NCBI RefSeq assembly: GCF_900114995.1
Contig: NZ_FOUX01000004.1
Coordinates: 310,001 to 374,000, forward strand
Source of the DNA: Chitinophaga sp. YR627
Lineage (GTDB): Bacteria > Bacteroidota > Bacteroidia > Chitinophagales > Chitinophagaceae
Reading direction: 5' to 3'
Length of the DNA stretch: 64,000 nt
Position 1 is the stretch's first letter. Each line of letters starts with the position of its first letter. Position numbers and translations under genes: made by a program. The notes under the pieces are model-generated. The model was not told where the DNA came from. It worked only from the letters and a program-made list of their open reading frames with translations, and made no database searches. Below are positions 52,966-61,434 of the stretch, piece by piece.

Positions 52966-53841
52966 ATGAATCATTTGAAAATAGGTTGGGCAGGTTTAGG
53001 CCATATGGGTGTTCCTATGGTAACAAACCTCGTCAAAGCCGGCTTTGACGTAACAGTATACAATCGTACAACAGACAAGGCCATCGCATTGCAGGAGAAA
53101 CTGGGCGTTAAAGTGGCGCATTCTCCCAGGGAACTGGCAGAAAGCAAAGATATCATCATCACCATGGTGACCGATGATGCGGCATTAAAAGAAATATATG
53201 AAGGTACGGATGGGATATTGTCCGCTACTTTACAACGGGATATGCTGGCGATCGACATGAGCACTGTATCACCTGATACGACCCGGCAACTGGCCGCCTT
53301 GTGCGAAGCGGAAGGCATCTGGTACCTGGATGCACCTGTGTCCGGTAGTGTAAAACCTGCACAGGAAGCACAGCTGGTCATTATGGTCGGCGGCAGAGCA
53401 GAAGATTTCGAACGTGCCAAACCTGTCTTCAATACCCTGGGTAAAGCCGCCCACCTGCTGGGAGATGCCGGCGCCGGCAACTATGCAAAACTGGCCATCA
53501 ATACCTTCCTGGGTATTACCTTACAGGGATTATCAGAAGCCGTGATATTTGCACAGAATAATGGCATACCACCCGCACAATTCCTCCCGCTGATCAATAA
53601 CGGTCCTATAGGTAGCGCCATCACCAATCTGAAAGCAACGAACATCGTTAACCACGATTTCACACCCGCGTTTCAGTTAGGTCTGCTGGCAAAAGATATA
53701 AGACTGGCCAAAGGGCAGGGACTGGATACGCCTATCGGCAATGCTCTCTTCGATACCTTACAGGACGCACTGACACAAGGACTGGCCACCTCAGATATGA
53801 GCGCCATCTATCAGTATCTTGAAACCAAATATGCTGAATAA
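52966..53841 (+). CDS. NAD(P)-dependent 3-hydroxyisobutyrate dehydrogenase-like oxidoreductase
   Basis: This 291-residue protein starts MNHLKIGWAGLGHMGVPMVTNL (Rossmann GxGxMGxPM). It has DAPVSGSVKPAQEAQLVIMV and the catalytic Lys in AGNYAKLAINTFLG. These are the hallmarks of the beta-hydroxyacid dehydrogenase family (3-hydroxyisobutyrate, tartronate semialdehyde, glyoxylate/succinic semialdehyde reductase). The substrate is not determined. Confidence 0.92.
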   Translation: MNHLKIGWAGLGHMGVPMVTNLVKAGFDVTVYNRTTDKAIALQEKLGVKVAHSPRELAESKDIIITMVTDDAALKEIYEGTDGILSATLQRDMLAIDMSTVSPDTTRQLAALCEAEGIWYLDAPVSGSVKPAQEAQLVIMVGGRAEDFERAKPVFNTLGKAAHLLGDAGAGNYAKLAINTFLGITLQGLSEAVIFAQNNGIPPAQFLPLINNGPIGSAITNLKATNIVNHDFTPAFQLGLLAKDIRLAKGQGLDTPIGNALFDTLQDALTQGLATSDMSAIYQYLETKYAE

Positions 53842-54250
53842 TTAAGAAGAGGATGTATCAAAAATAAATGAACGTCTTCAGCATGGTTTAAATGACTACC
53901 TGATTCCATCAGGTACCCTAATACAAAGAGGCTGCTCAATACCTTTGAGACAGCCTCTTCTGCATAATGTGCCTGTGTGTCTTCTGGCAGCACCTGGTTC
54001 TTCAATGAGGATATAGCGATGGTTGTATCTTTCAAAAAATAGTATGTAACTTATACCCTGCAAAGTTACCACGGACTTTGCGCGACGTCTACTACCTAAT
54101 GTGGTAGTTATACACCACCAATCAAGGTGAGGTACTACAACATTCAGTATAAATTTCACGGCTTAACATAAAATAATATTAAAATGTAATATCATTGTAC
54201 TGTATTACCAAGTACAACCATATTCTGAATGCCAACTTAAAAATCCTGGA
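53842..54250. other. Intergenic region with inverted repeats and a minus-strand promoter-like box
   Basis: It holds TACCTGAT-TCC-ATCAGGTA (53898-53915), a terminator-like stem (53928-53954), an ACTACC-N6-GGTAGT repeat (54091-54108) and a minus-strand TAACTTTG near 54066-54073. Minus-strand frames of 74 and 87 codons cross these structures and are not accepted as genes. A short minus-strand RNA is possible. Confidence 0.35.
53928..53954 (+). terminator. Intrinsic terminator
   Basis: AGAGGCTG-C-TCAA and TTGA-G-ACAGCCTCT pair with one mismatch; TTCTGC follows on the plus strand. It may serve the dehydrogenase gene. Confidence 0.6.
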
Positions 54251-55159
54251 ATGACCAAATTGAAACTTGCGCTCTTTATGAGCATCTCCCTGTTCCTTGC
54301 ATCCTGCGGCAAAGACAAAGACAACAACCCAACAAACGGAAACGGCAATGGCAACGGTAATGGAACCGGTAACGAAGTCGTGTACGTAAAACCTGCCAAC
54401 AAGAAAGGTGCGGATTTCAGTACCGATGTTGACTTCGGCACTTGGTATAGTAACGTGGTGAACCTGAAAAGTCACTGGTTCTATACCTGGGGCACACTGA
54501 TGCCGGCTAAAACGGTTCCGCAGAACTGTGAATTTGTACCCATGTTCTGGGGTAAAGGCAACGTCACTGCTGCCGCAATCGACTCTGTTAAAAAATTAAA
54601 AGCAGCCGGTACTGTTAAATACGTATTAGGGTTCAACGAACCTGATGCAGGTGATCAATCCAGCATGACCGTACAGGAAGCCCTTGACCTCTGGCCTCAG
54701 CTGGAAAGCATTGGCTTACCACTGGGTAGTCCTGCTACCGTATGGCCTGAGGTAGACTGGATCTATCAGTTCCTGGATAAAGCGATACAGCAGAAACGTC
54801 GTGTAGATTTTATCTGTGTACACATGTACGTAGGAACGGACGATGTACACTTCGTGAATACCTTGCAGAAGCTGTATGATAAATACCACCTGCCTATCTG
54901 GATCACGGAATTTGCTACGGCAGACCACAATGCAAAAACAATTGAGGCCAATATGTACAAACCGGAACAGGTACTGGCATTCATGCAGCGTCTGTTGCCT
55001 AAACTGGAAGAGTTACCTTATGTACACCGTTACTCCTGGTTCTCCAGTTCACCAACCCAACCAGCGTTATGGCCTTCTTCCCTGTTCACTGCGGATGGTA
55101 AACTGAATACTTTAGGTCAATGGTACGCCAACTATAAGCCGAACGCAAACGTAAAATAA
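54251..55159 (+). CDS. GH128-like glycoside hydrolase lipoprotein
   Basis: This 302-residue protein has a lipoprotein signal (SISLFLASC), a Gly/Asn linker (NGNGNGNGNGTGN) and a TIM-barrel glycoside hydrolase like the Asl1/GH128 family. Key segments are VKYVLGFNEPDAGDQS (acid/base Glu) and LPIWITEFATADHN (nucleophile Glu). GH128 enzymes are beta-1,3-glucanases, so it probably works on fungal or plant glucans at the surface. A strong terminator follows. Confidence 0.87.
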   Translation: MTKLKLALFMSISLFLASCGKDKDNNPTNGNGNGNGNGTGNEVVYVKPANKKGADFSTDVDFGTWYSNVVNLKSHWFYTWGTLMPAKTVPQNCEFVPMFWGKGNVTAAAIDSVKKLKAAGTVKYVLGFNEPDAGDQSSMTVQEALDLWPQLESIGLPLGSPATVWPEVDWIYQFLDKAIQQKRRVDFICVHMYVGTDDVHFVNTLQKLYDKYHLPIWITEFATADHNAKTIEANMYKPEQVLAFMQRLLPKLEELPYVHRYSWFSSSPTQPALWPSSLFTADGKLNTLGQWYANYKPNANVK

Positions 55160-55180
55160 GTTGTACTGATACAAATAGAA

Positions 55181-55208
55181 AAGCCCGCGTAAACAATTAC
55201 GCGGGCTT
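55181..55208 (+). terminator. Intrinsic terminator
   Basis: AAGCCCGCGTAA and TTACGCGGGCTT form a perfect 12-bp stem with a 4-nt loop, then CCTTTTTTATT. Confidence 0.9.
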
Positions 55209-55229
55209 CCTTTTTTATTCACATGACGA

Positions 55230-56273
55230 TCAATAAAACTTAGGCAGCGGGTTCAGTTTCAGATTACCACGCTGATGCCAGTACGGATAGATCGTTGGCG
55301 CATCACTGGCGGCATCCAGTTTCTTTACCTGGTCTACCGTCAGGTTCCATCCCACTGCAGCCAGGTTCTGTTTCAGCTGCTCTTCATTCCGCGCACCGAT
55401 AATGATACTGGACACGGTCGGTCTTTGTAATAACCAGTTGAGCGCTACCTGCGCAACTGACTTACCTGTTTCCGCGGCTACTTCATCCAGCGCATCCACC
55501 ACATTATATAACAGTTCATCCGGTACTGCGAATGATGGCACCGGACTACCTCCCTGGGCTACACGGCTATCAGCCGGATAAGGCTGATTACGGCGGTATT
55601 TACCACCCAGCATACCAGCAGCCAGCGGACTCCATACCAGTGCACCCACCTTCTGATCGATCCCCAGTGGCATCAGTTCCCACTCATACTCCCTGTTCAC
55701 CAGTGAATAATACACCTGGTGCGCCACGTATTTATTCCATCCATAGCGCTCAGAGACAGACAGTGATTTCATCAGGTGCCAGCCGGAGAAATTAGACGCC
55801 GCGATATAGCGGATCTTTCCACTCTGCACCAGATCGTCCAGTCCGCGTAATACCTCCTCTACAGGCGTATTACCATCAAAACCATGCATGTGATAAATAT
55901 CGATATAGTCCGTGTTCAGCCGCTTCAGACTCGCTTCCACATTTTTAATCAGCTGCGAACGGCCCGAACCCTGATAGTTGGCCCCCGAAGCATTACTCAT
56001 AGGGAAAGTCGACTTGGTGGATATTAACACCTTATCGCGCCTTCCTTCAATAGCTTTACCAAGGATTTCCTCGGATAAACCATCAGAATAGGTATTCGCT
56101 GTATCAAATAAATTAACGCCGGCATCCAGACAAAGATTCACCATCCTTGTCGCTTCCTCCGCCTGTGTACTACCCCACGCCTTGAAAAATTCATTACTTC
56201 CACCGAATGTAGCCGTACCGAATGTCAATACCGGCACCTGCAATCCTGATCCTCCTAAAAATCTGTATTCCAT
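55230..56273 (-). CDS. Aldo/keto reductase
   Basis: This 347-residue protein starts MEYRFLGGSGLQVPVLTFGT. It has the AKR catalytic Asp/Tyr in FDTANTYSDGLSEEI, Lys in VLISTKSTF and His in IYHMHGFDG. The C-terminal NADPH binding SIIIGARNEEQLKQN is present. It reduces aldehydes or ketones with NADPH in the cytoplasm. Its in-frame extension to 56384 runs over the 56350 palindrome and is rejected; a CACCTTTG box sits between the palindrome and the start on the minus strand. Confidence 0.92.
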   Translation of the reverse strand: MEYRFLGGSGLQVPVLTFGTATFGGSNEFFKAWGSTQAEEATRMVNLCLDAGVNLFDTANTYSDGLSEEILGKAIEGRRDKVLISTKSTFPMSNASGANYQGSGRSQLIKNVEASLKRLNTDYIDIYHMHGFDGNTPVEEVLRGLDDLVQSGKIRYIAASNFSGWHLMKSLSVSERYGWNKYVAHQVYYSLVNREYEWELMPLGIDQKVGALVWSPLAAGMLGGKYRRNQPYPADSRVAQGGSPVPSFAVPDELLYNVVDALDEVAAETGKSVAQVALNWLLQRPTVSSIIIGARNEEQLKQNLAAVGWNLTVDQVKKLDAASDAPTIYPYWHQRGNLKLNPLPKFY

Positions 56274-56349
56274 TTTATTCACGTTAAATATTAAAGAATT
56301 AGATAGCTGCACAAAGGTGGTAATTCCATGATTTTCAACCCTTGTACTT

Positions 56350-56369
56350 TTTACAGATATATCTGTAAA
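56350..56369. promoter_or_regulatory. Perfect 20-bp palindrome upstream of the aldo/keto reductase gene
   Basis: TTTACAGATA and TATCTGTAAA are exact reverse complements. Sites of this kind are typical of HxlR/MarR-class regulators; no such gene is seen nearby. Confidence 0.6.
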
Positions 56370-56492
56370 TTTAAAGGAAATCACTTTCCCTGCCCGGCTA
56401 TCTCAAAAAATAGCAGGGACTGCCACAACTTCAGGCACCCGCACTTTTGCATATTTTTTGTGATATCATACACATACTAACAGTTACAGATC

Positions 56493-56789
56493 ATGGCAAC
56501 ATTTTCAGAGATTATAAATAGTGATAAACCAGTATTAGTTGACTTCTTCGCCACCTGGTGCGGCCCCTGTAAAATGCAGGCGCCTATACTGGACCAGCTG
56601 AAACAGAAAATAGGTGATACTGCCACTATTTTGAAAGTAGATGTGGATAAAAACCCGGCTGCCGCCAATGCATACAATGTACAGGGTGTACCTACCCTCA
56701 TCCTTTTTAAACAGGGAAAGATCGTATGGCGTCAATCTGGCGTAGTACCGGCTAACAACCTTGAACAGATTGTCAGGCAGAACGCCTGA
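56493..56789 (+). CDS. trxA: Thioredoxin
   Basis: This 98-residue protein starts MATFSEIINSDKPVLVDFFA and has the standard active site WCGPC (ATWCGPCKM) and cis-Pro loop VQGVPTLILFK. It is a cytoplasmic disulfide reductase served by TrxB (23594-24577). Confidence 0.95.
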   Translation: MATFSEIINSDKPVLVDFFATWCGPCKMQAPILDQLKQKIGDTATILKVDVDKNPAAANAYNVQGVPTLILFKQGKIVWRQSGVVPANNLEQIVRQNA

Positions 56790-56872
56790 GCCGTTCAGCA
56801 ATAAATGATGCTACAATATGAAGTATGAAGAGAATTAATATATCTTAGTACTTCACATTGTAGCACTGTAAT

Positions 56873-57679
56873 ATGAAAGAAATGTTTAAAACCCTATCCC
56901 AACTAGGCAATTTTGTTGATCCCGCCACTATCATTACAGGCGCTGTCTTATATGGGATCGGTGCACTGATCCTGACACTTGTCCTGCTGATCATTTTCCG
57001 TAAGAAAGTATTAGTGACACGTAAATATACGGCCCTGCGCATCCTGGCTTATAGCTATTTCGTGATATTGCCCCTCCTCGCTGGCTTTTTGGGTATGAAA
57101 TGGGGCTTCTTCAACGGACTGCGGAAAGACATCAAAGCACACACGACGGTTTATATTGAGCATATCCCCTCGTCAATAGATGCAAAAACGTCAGCCGCTG
57201 TAAGCAGTTACCTGCGAAATAATAATGTCTCTCTCTCCACGCTTACTACAGACCAGCTGATTGATGCTGTAGCTGAAGTCATTTATACACAATACGATTC
57301 ATTGCTTGCACATCAGCAGACTTTACAGCAGGGAAGCAACGTGATCCTGCCATGGTTGATAAAACTGACCAAAGGAAAAGGCATGGCGCAGTTTGCCAAA
57401 CATACTATTCATAAACTGTTGAAGGAGAAACTGGGCCTGGATGAAGACGTCAGTAAGGAACTGATGGCATCCCGTATCGATGAAGTCGTTCGGACAGGAC
57501 TATTTGCGAAAATCGCCATGATCCAGATAGATCATTTCCTGAAAGGCATCCAGAAAGGGATCCTGATCACCCTTTGCATCCTGATGGCGATCCCCCTGGT
57601 GGAGATCATTATCGCTAATTATCTGCTAAAAAAGAAGCAACCCGCTCCGCAATCCCAACCCGCCATGTCGCAGGTTTAA
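56873..57679 (+). CDS. Hypothetical membrane protein
   Basis: This 268-residue protein has two N-terminal hydrophobic segments (IITGAVLYGIGALILTLVLL; ILAYSYFVILPLLAGFLGM) and one near the C-terminus (ILITLCILMAIPLVEIIIANY), with a soluble helical middle (80-230). No motif recognised. Start at 56873 is 83 nt after trxA. Confidence 0.65.
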   Translation: MKEMFKTLSQLGNFVDPATIITGAVLYGIGALILTLVLLIIFRKKVLVTRKYTALRILAYSYFVILPLLAGFLGMKWGFFNGLRKDIKAHTTVYIEHIPSSIDAKTSAAVSSYLRNNNVSLSTLTTDQLIDAVAEVIYTQYDSLLAHQQTLQQGSNVILPWLIKLTKGKGMAQFAKHTIHKLLKEKLGLDEDVSKELMASRIDEVVRTGLFAKIAMIQIDHFLKGIQKGILITLCILMAIPLVEIIIANYLLKKKQPAPQSQPAMSQV

Positions 57680-57726
57680 CCACTTATACCCCTAAAAGCT
57701 CATTTTATGCCATTTGGCCCCCTGGT

Positions 57727-57763
57727 CAGTGAATATGCTGGTAAATTCACAGCATATTCACTG
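57727..57763. repeat. Inverted repeat before the lipase gene
   Basis: CAGTGAATATGCTG (57727-57740) and CAGCATATTCACTG (57750-57763) are exact reverse complements around a 9-nt loop. It lies 17 nt before the lipase ATG; a terminator for the upstream gene or a leader control element. Confidence 0.7.
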
Positions 57764-57780
57764 ATTAACAAGCGGGTTTT

Positions 57781-58656
57781 ATGGTAAAGTCAACACAGGC
57801 CATAGCACTGAAATATGCGCATTTTATAGACGCTGCGTACCATGTAAAGGAACAGAGTCCGTCACAGGAACAGTACCCCTTCTTTCCGCCGGGTTTTACG
57901 CTGGTCTATAATATTCACAGGAAAGATACCGGTAAAGGCAGGACAGGACTCGCATATAGTGGTTTTCTGGCAAGAAGTAACTTTTCACCGGATGCACCTA
58001 CTACTTATGTGTTGGCGCTCAGAGGATCTGCTGAGTTTCTTGACTGGGCAGAACGGCTCGATATACTCCCTTCTCCAAGCCCTTTTGGCAATAACAGTGG
58101 AAACGTCGTATCCGGATTCCTGGATATGTACAACGGAATGACCTTTTCAGAGCCCGGGCAAACAAAACCCAAAGGGCTGTTGAAATATATCAGATATAGC
58201 ATCCATTATACCAATATGCAGTCAGAAGATGACACACAGCCTATGGTATGTACCGGTCATGGTCTGGGTGCGGCGATGGCTACGCTGTTTGCCGTGGGAG
58301 ATGCTTACACCCTGCATCCCTGCCGCTTATACACATTTGGATCGCCGTGTGTGGGTGACGCTGCTTTTGTTTCTTTTCACAATTCGCTGATCACAACCAG
58401 CGAGAGGTATTACAATCTGCCTGACCTTATACCTACACTGCTGGATGCATTTGGTTACGACCACGTGCACAATGGCATACCCCTGGATTCACTGGGGGAT
58501 GCCTCCCTCGGGTGGTTACCTGATTGTACACATTCCCTCAGAACATACATGTACATGCTCGGCGCTGCTAACACAGTGCTGAGCGAGAATTGCCTTATCT
58601 CCGATATAGACGATGACGTCATGATTAAGAAATTGAGTTTTCGAAGAAGATATTAG
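57781..58656 (+). CDS. Class 3 lipase-like alpha/beta hydrolase
   Basis: This 291-residue protein has the Lipase_3 pattern: YVLALRGSAEFLDW (oxyanion region), VCTGHGLGAAMATLFAVGDA (GHxLG nucleophile motif, with Gly in place of the usual nucleophile Ser: GHSLG is GHGLG here), ARRLYTFGSPCVGDAAF-like context in RLYTFGSPCVGD, and a C-terminal His candidate. The missing Ser in GHxLG means lipase activity is doubtful. No signal peptide is seen. Confidence 0.75.
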   Translation: MVKSTQAIALKYAHFIDAAYHVKEQSPSQEQYPFFPPGFTLVYNIHRKDTGKGRTGLAYSGFLARSNFSPDAPTTYVLALRGSAEFLDWAERLDILPSPSPFGNNSGNVVSGFLDMYNGMTFSEPGQTKPKGLLKYIRYSIHYTNMQSEDDTQPMVCTGHGLGAAMATLFAVGDAYTLHPCRLYTFGSPCVGDAAFVSFHNSLITTSERYYNLPDLIPTLLDAFGYDHVHNGIPLDSLGDASLGWLPDCTHSLRTYMYMLGAANTVLSENCLISDIDDDVMIKKLSFRRRY

Positions 58657-58744
58657 TTCACTATGGTTATGTTAATCAGGAAGTAAAGCCGCTTCGTTTA
58701 TACGAGGGGGCCTTTTTCTTTTTCAGAATGTTATAAAAGGGAAA

Positions 58745-58776
58745 ACCGCAAATCCCTCTGTAAAAGGATCCGCGGT
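58745..58776 (-). terminator. Terminator-like inverted repeat for the CMD-family gene
   Basis: ACCGC and GCGGT with inner ATCC and GGAT pair around a short loop, 27 nt past the minus-strand stop; TTTTCCC follows. Confidence 0.55.
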
Positions 58777-58802
58777 CGTCCATATATGATTAAGCAGGAT
58801 TG

Positions 58803-59339
58803 TTAAGATAATGCTGGTGCAGCAGGGAAATCAAGCGGTACTTTTGTAGCAGCGTACAGATAGTTAGTTACCACCTTATCACCGATCACGATGATCACAT
58901 CTACCAGATTTTCATTGGTAAAACCAGCAGCAAAGAACGCATCTACCAGCGCAGGATCCACTTTACCCTTATTTTCTACCTGGTTTTTAACCAGTGCAGC
59001 CAGTGCGTTCAGTTTAGGATCGAAAGAGGCGCTACCCTTACGGATCTCTATGATCTGTTCATCAGAAAAACCGTTCAGTTTACCAATGTAAGTGTGTGCC
59101 GCCAGACAGTAGTCACAATCATTCACCTGGCTAACTACCAGATTCACTACTTCTTTTTCTTTTGCTTTCAATGATGTTTTTCCGGTCGATAATGCCAGGT
59201 AAGTAGCCAGTGCATTTTCAGAATAAGCCATTGTAGCATACAGGTTAGGTACTTTACCCAGACCTTTTTTCAGATTGTCAAACAGTGTCTGATTGTTGGC
59301 ACTTACTTCTTCTCTTGATGGAACATTGAACGTTTTCAT
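58803..59339 (-). CDS. Carboxymuconolactone decarboxylase/AhpD-like protein
   Basis: This 178-residue protein starts MKTFNVPSREEVSANNQTLF. It has the CMD motif EVVNLVVSQVNDCDYCLAAH with CxxC plus His (CDYCLAAHT), as in AhpD-like alkylhydroperoxidases. It is probably a thiol-dependent peroxide or general antioxidant protein in the cytoplasm. It is divergent from the Ro60 gene. In-frame Met at 59396 is less likely. Confidence 0.88.
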   Translation of the reverse strand: MKTFNVPSREEVSANNQTLFDNLKKGLGKVPNLYATMAYSENALATYLALSTGKTSLKAKEKEVVNLVVSQVNDCDYCLAAHTYIGKLNGFSDEQIIEIRKGSASFDPKLNALAALVKNQVENKGKVDPALVDAFFAAGFTNENLVDVIIVIGDKVVTNYLYAATKVPLDFPAAPALS

Positions 59340-59535
59340 TTTTTTATGTTTGATGTGTGTATGTTTGTCGTTATTGACGATGTAAAATTGCAACAAAGTC
59401 CATCGCCGGAAAATGGATACTCTTCCCTATGTCTTGTACATTTTTCCTTGGCAGGCAGTTCCTGTATCTATATTATATACCCACACATACGCCCCCGTGG
59501 CGCTTTTTTAGAAAAAATCTCAAAAAAGTTTTTAC

Positions 59536-59554
59536 TGCGCAAAAAAAGTGCGCA
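59536..59554. promoter_or_regulatory. Inverted repeat upstream of the Ro60 gene
   Basis: TGCGCA-AAAAAAG-TGCGCA. Each hexamer is itself palindromic. It ends 10 nt before a CAACTTTG -7-like box (59564-59571) and overlaps the expected -33 region, so it could be an operator. Confidence 0.5.
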
Positions 59555-59596
59555 CATGCGTTCCAACTTTGTATCATCAAACAAAAACAAACGGTC

Positions 59597-61123
59597 ATGA
59601 GATTCAACAAACTCAAAACTATCAAACAAGTAGTCAACCATGAAGGAGCAGCGGCTTATACCCTGACGCCTGAAATGGAACTGTACAGTGCCGTAGTTAC
59701 TGCTTCTCTGCAAGACCAGTTTTATGAGAAAAGCACAGAGAAGCTGGAACGTCTGCGGACACTGATCGCTAAAAACGATCCTGGATTCGTAGCACGACTT
59801 GCAGTATACACCAGGGAAAAGATGTATCTGCGTTCAGTACCAATGGTATTGACAGTGGAACTGGCTAAAGTGCACAAAGGAGATGACCTGGTAGGTAAAC
59901 TGACAGGACGTGTTATCCAGCGGGCCGACGAGATTACAGAGGTACTGTCTTATTACGCAGTAGCAAACGAAAGGAAAGAGACCAAAAAGCTCAATCACCT
60001 GAGTAAGCAGCTGCAGAAAGGACTGGCTGTAGCTTTCAACAAATTTGACGAATACCAGTTCGCTAAATATAACCGTAAGACGGCTATCACATTAAAAGAT
60101 GCCCTGTTCATCGTACATCCGAAAGCAAAAGATGATACACAGCAGGTGCTGTTCGATAAGATAGTACAGGATAACCTGGAGACGCCTTATACATGGGAGA
60201 CTGCCTTATCCGCAGCAGGTCAGGCAAAATATGATTCTGAATATGCTAAAAAAGAAGCATTCAGATGGGTATGGACTGAACTGATAGAAAGCGGAAAGCT
60301 GGGTTACATGGCAGCATTGAGAAACCTGCGTAACATGTTTGATTACAATGTTGATACGCAATACCTGATAAAGGTATTTGAAATGCTGGCCGATAAAAAG
60401 GCGGTCATGAATGCAAAACAGTTGCCATTCCGTTATCTGTCTGCTTACAGAGAGATTAAGAATATTCAGCATGGTAACATCATCGAACTGAAAAGAGCAC
60501 TGGAAAAAGCATTGCAGACCAGCGTAGAACACCTCAAAGGCTTTGACGAGCATACTAAGGTAGTCATCGCATGCGACGTTTCCGGTTCCATGCAGCAACC
60601 TGTATCTCCGAGAAGCACGGTATTACTGTACGATATCGGTCTCTTACTGGCCATGCTGCTACAGCATAAGTGCAGAAACGTCATCACAGGTATGTTCGGT
60701 GATTCATGGAAAACAGTGAGGATGTCTCCGGATAATATTCTCGGCAACGTTGATGAATTTTACAGAAGAGAAGGTGAAGTGGGTTACTCCACCAACGGTT
60801 ACCTCGTGCTGGATGATCTGATCAATAAAAGATATGTAGCTGACAAGATCATGTTGTTTACCGACGGACAGTTGTGGGATAGCAACACTGGTAACGCCAG
60901 TGCAGCCAACACCATGTCAGCTAAATGGGCAAAGTACAAGCAGATAGCACCAAACGCAAAGCTGTACCTGTTCAATCTGGCGGGTTACAATACCGTACCG
61001 CTGGATGTGCGTCAGGATGATGTTTTCCTCATTGCGGGATGGAGTGACAAGATCTTCGGAGTACTGGATGCGATTGAAAGAGGAGGTGATGCCATCACTG
61101 AAATTGCCGGCCTTGCTTTATAG
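59597..61123 (+). CDS. rsr: Ro60-like TROVE domain protein (Rsr)
   Basis: This 508-residue protein starts MRFNKLKTIKQVVNHEGAAA. The TROVE HEAT-like ring covers about 1-310 (VPMVLTVELAKVHKGDDLVG; KQLPFRYLSAYREIKN). A von Willebrand A-like domain covers about 320-508, with a MIDAS site in IACDVSGSMQQP (near residue 325) and FTDGQLWD. Ro60 proteins bind Y RNAs on the ring and misfolded RNA in the pore, and in bacteria tether PNPase through Y RNA. The in-frame upstream ATG at 59429 crosses the promoter-like region and is rejected. The downstream RNA array supports the assignment. Confidence 0.95.
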   Translation: MRFNKLKTIKQVVNHEGAAAYTLTPEMELYSAVVTASLQDQFYEKSTEKLERLRTLIAKNDPGFVARLAVYTREKMYLRSVPMVLTVELAKVHKGDDLVGKLTGRVIQRADEITEVLSYYAVANERKETKKLNHLSKQLQKGLAVAFNKFDEYQFAKYNRKTAITLKDALFIVHPKAKDDTQQVLFDKIVQDNLETPYTWETALSAAGQAKYDSEYAKKEAFRWVWTELIESGKLGYMAALRNLRNMFDYNVDTQYLIKVFEMLADKKAVMNAKQLPFRYLSAYREIKNIQHGNIIELKRALEKALQTSVEHLKGFDEHTKVVIACDVSGSMQQPVSPRSTVLLYDIGLLLAMLLQHKCRNVITGMFGDSWKTVRMSPDNILGNVDEFYRREGEVGYSTNGYLVLDDLINKRYVADKIMLFTDGQLWDSNTGNASAANTMSAKWAKYKQIAPNAKLYLFNLAGYNTVPLDVRQDDVFLIAGWSDKIFGVLDAIERGGDAITEIAGLAL

Positions 61124-61236
61124 CAGTTCATTATTGTTAACCTCATTCATACATCCCTCGTTGCCCGTCCGCCTGGCAATGGTCAGAATTTACAGTGCAC
61201 CGAAATCTGAAAGAAGAAAGTAGGGAAGCGTATTTA

Positions 61237-61285
61237 TAGCCGTACTGCCCGAAGGGGAATGCAAGTTCGATTCCTGTCAGGGCTA
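61237..61285 (+). other. Minimal tRNA-like hairpin ahead of the Y RNA array
   Basis: TAGCC (61237-61241) pairs with GGCTA (61281-61285). Inside are a GCCC-GAA-GGGG hairpin and a T-arm-like TTCGATT segment flanked by GCAAG and CCTGT. It is in standard tRNA order but lacks D- and full anticodon arms, and has no UGUCGU box. It may be a decayed tRNA or Y RNA. Confidence 0.4.
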
Positions 61286-61297
61286 CAAAAAAGGAAC

Positions 61298-61426
61298 ACA
61301 GGTGTCGTTGATAAACCTTACTTCGCAGGGATTACGAGGTTATGGGTGCAAGTCCCATTCTGCCGCAAGGCAGGTGGCGCAATAGTAGCGCACGTATTGA
61401 AAAGGGTTTATCGGTTTTTATCCTGT
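61298..61426 (+). ncRNA. Putative Y RNA 1 with permuted tRNA-like module
   Basis: The outer stem is ACAGG/CCTGT (61298-61302, 61422-61426). The internal loop has TGTCGTT on the 5' strand and GGTTTTTAT on the 3' strand, and the second stem is GATAAACC/GGTTTATC (61310-61317, 61405-61412). Then comes TTACTTCG. The tRNA mimic has a closing helix around ATTACG/CGTATT, T-arm ATGGG-TGCAAGT-CCCAT (61342-61358), acceptor helix CTGCC-GCAA-GGCAG, and D-arm GCGC-AATAGTA-GCGC. The D-arm follows the acceptor, so the tRNA order is permuted. It should bind the Ro60 protein through the outer stems. Confidence 0.8.
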
Positions 61427-61434
61427 TAATCCAA

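Noticed and set aside
53811..54159. Two minus-strand frames of 74 and 87 codons
   Set aside because: They run through a terminator-like stem and other repeats and have no recognisable features.
59429..59596. N-terminal extension of the Ro60 protein by 56 residues
   Set aside because: The extra sequence covers the inverted repeat and promoter-like box and is unlike TROVE proteins; the ATG at 59597 gives the natural start.
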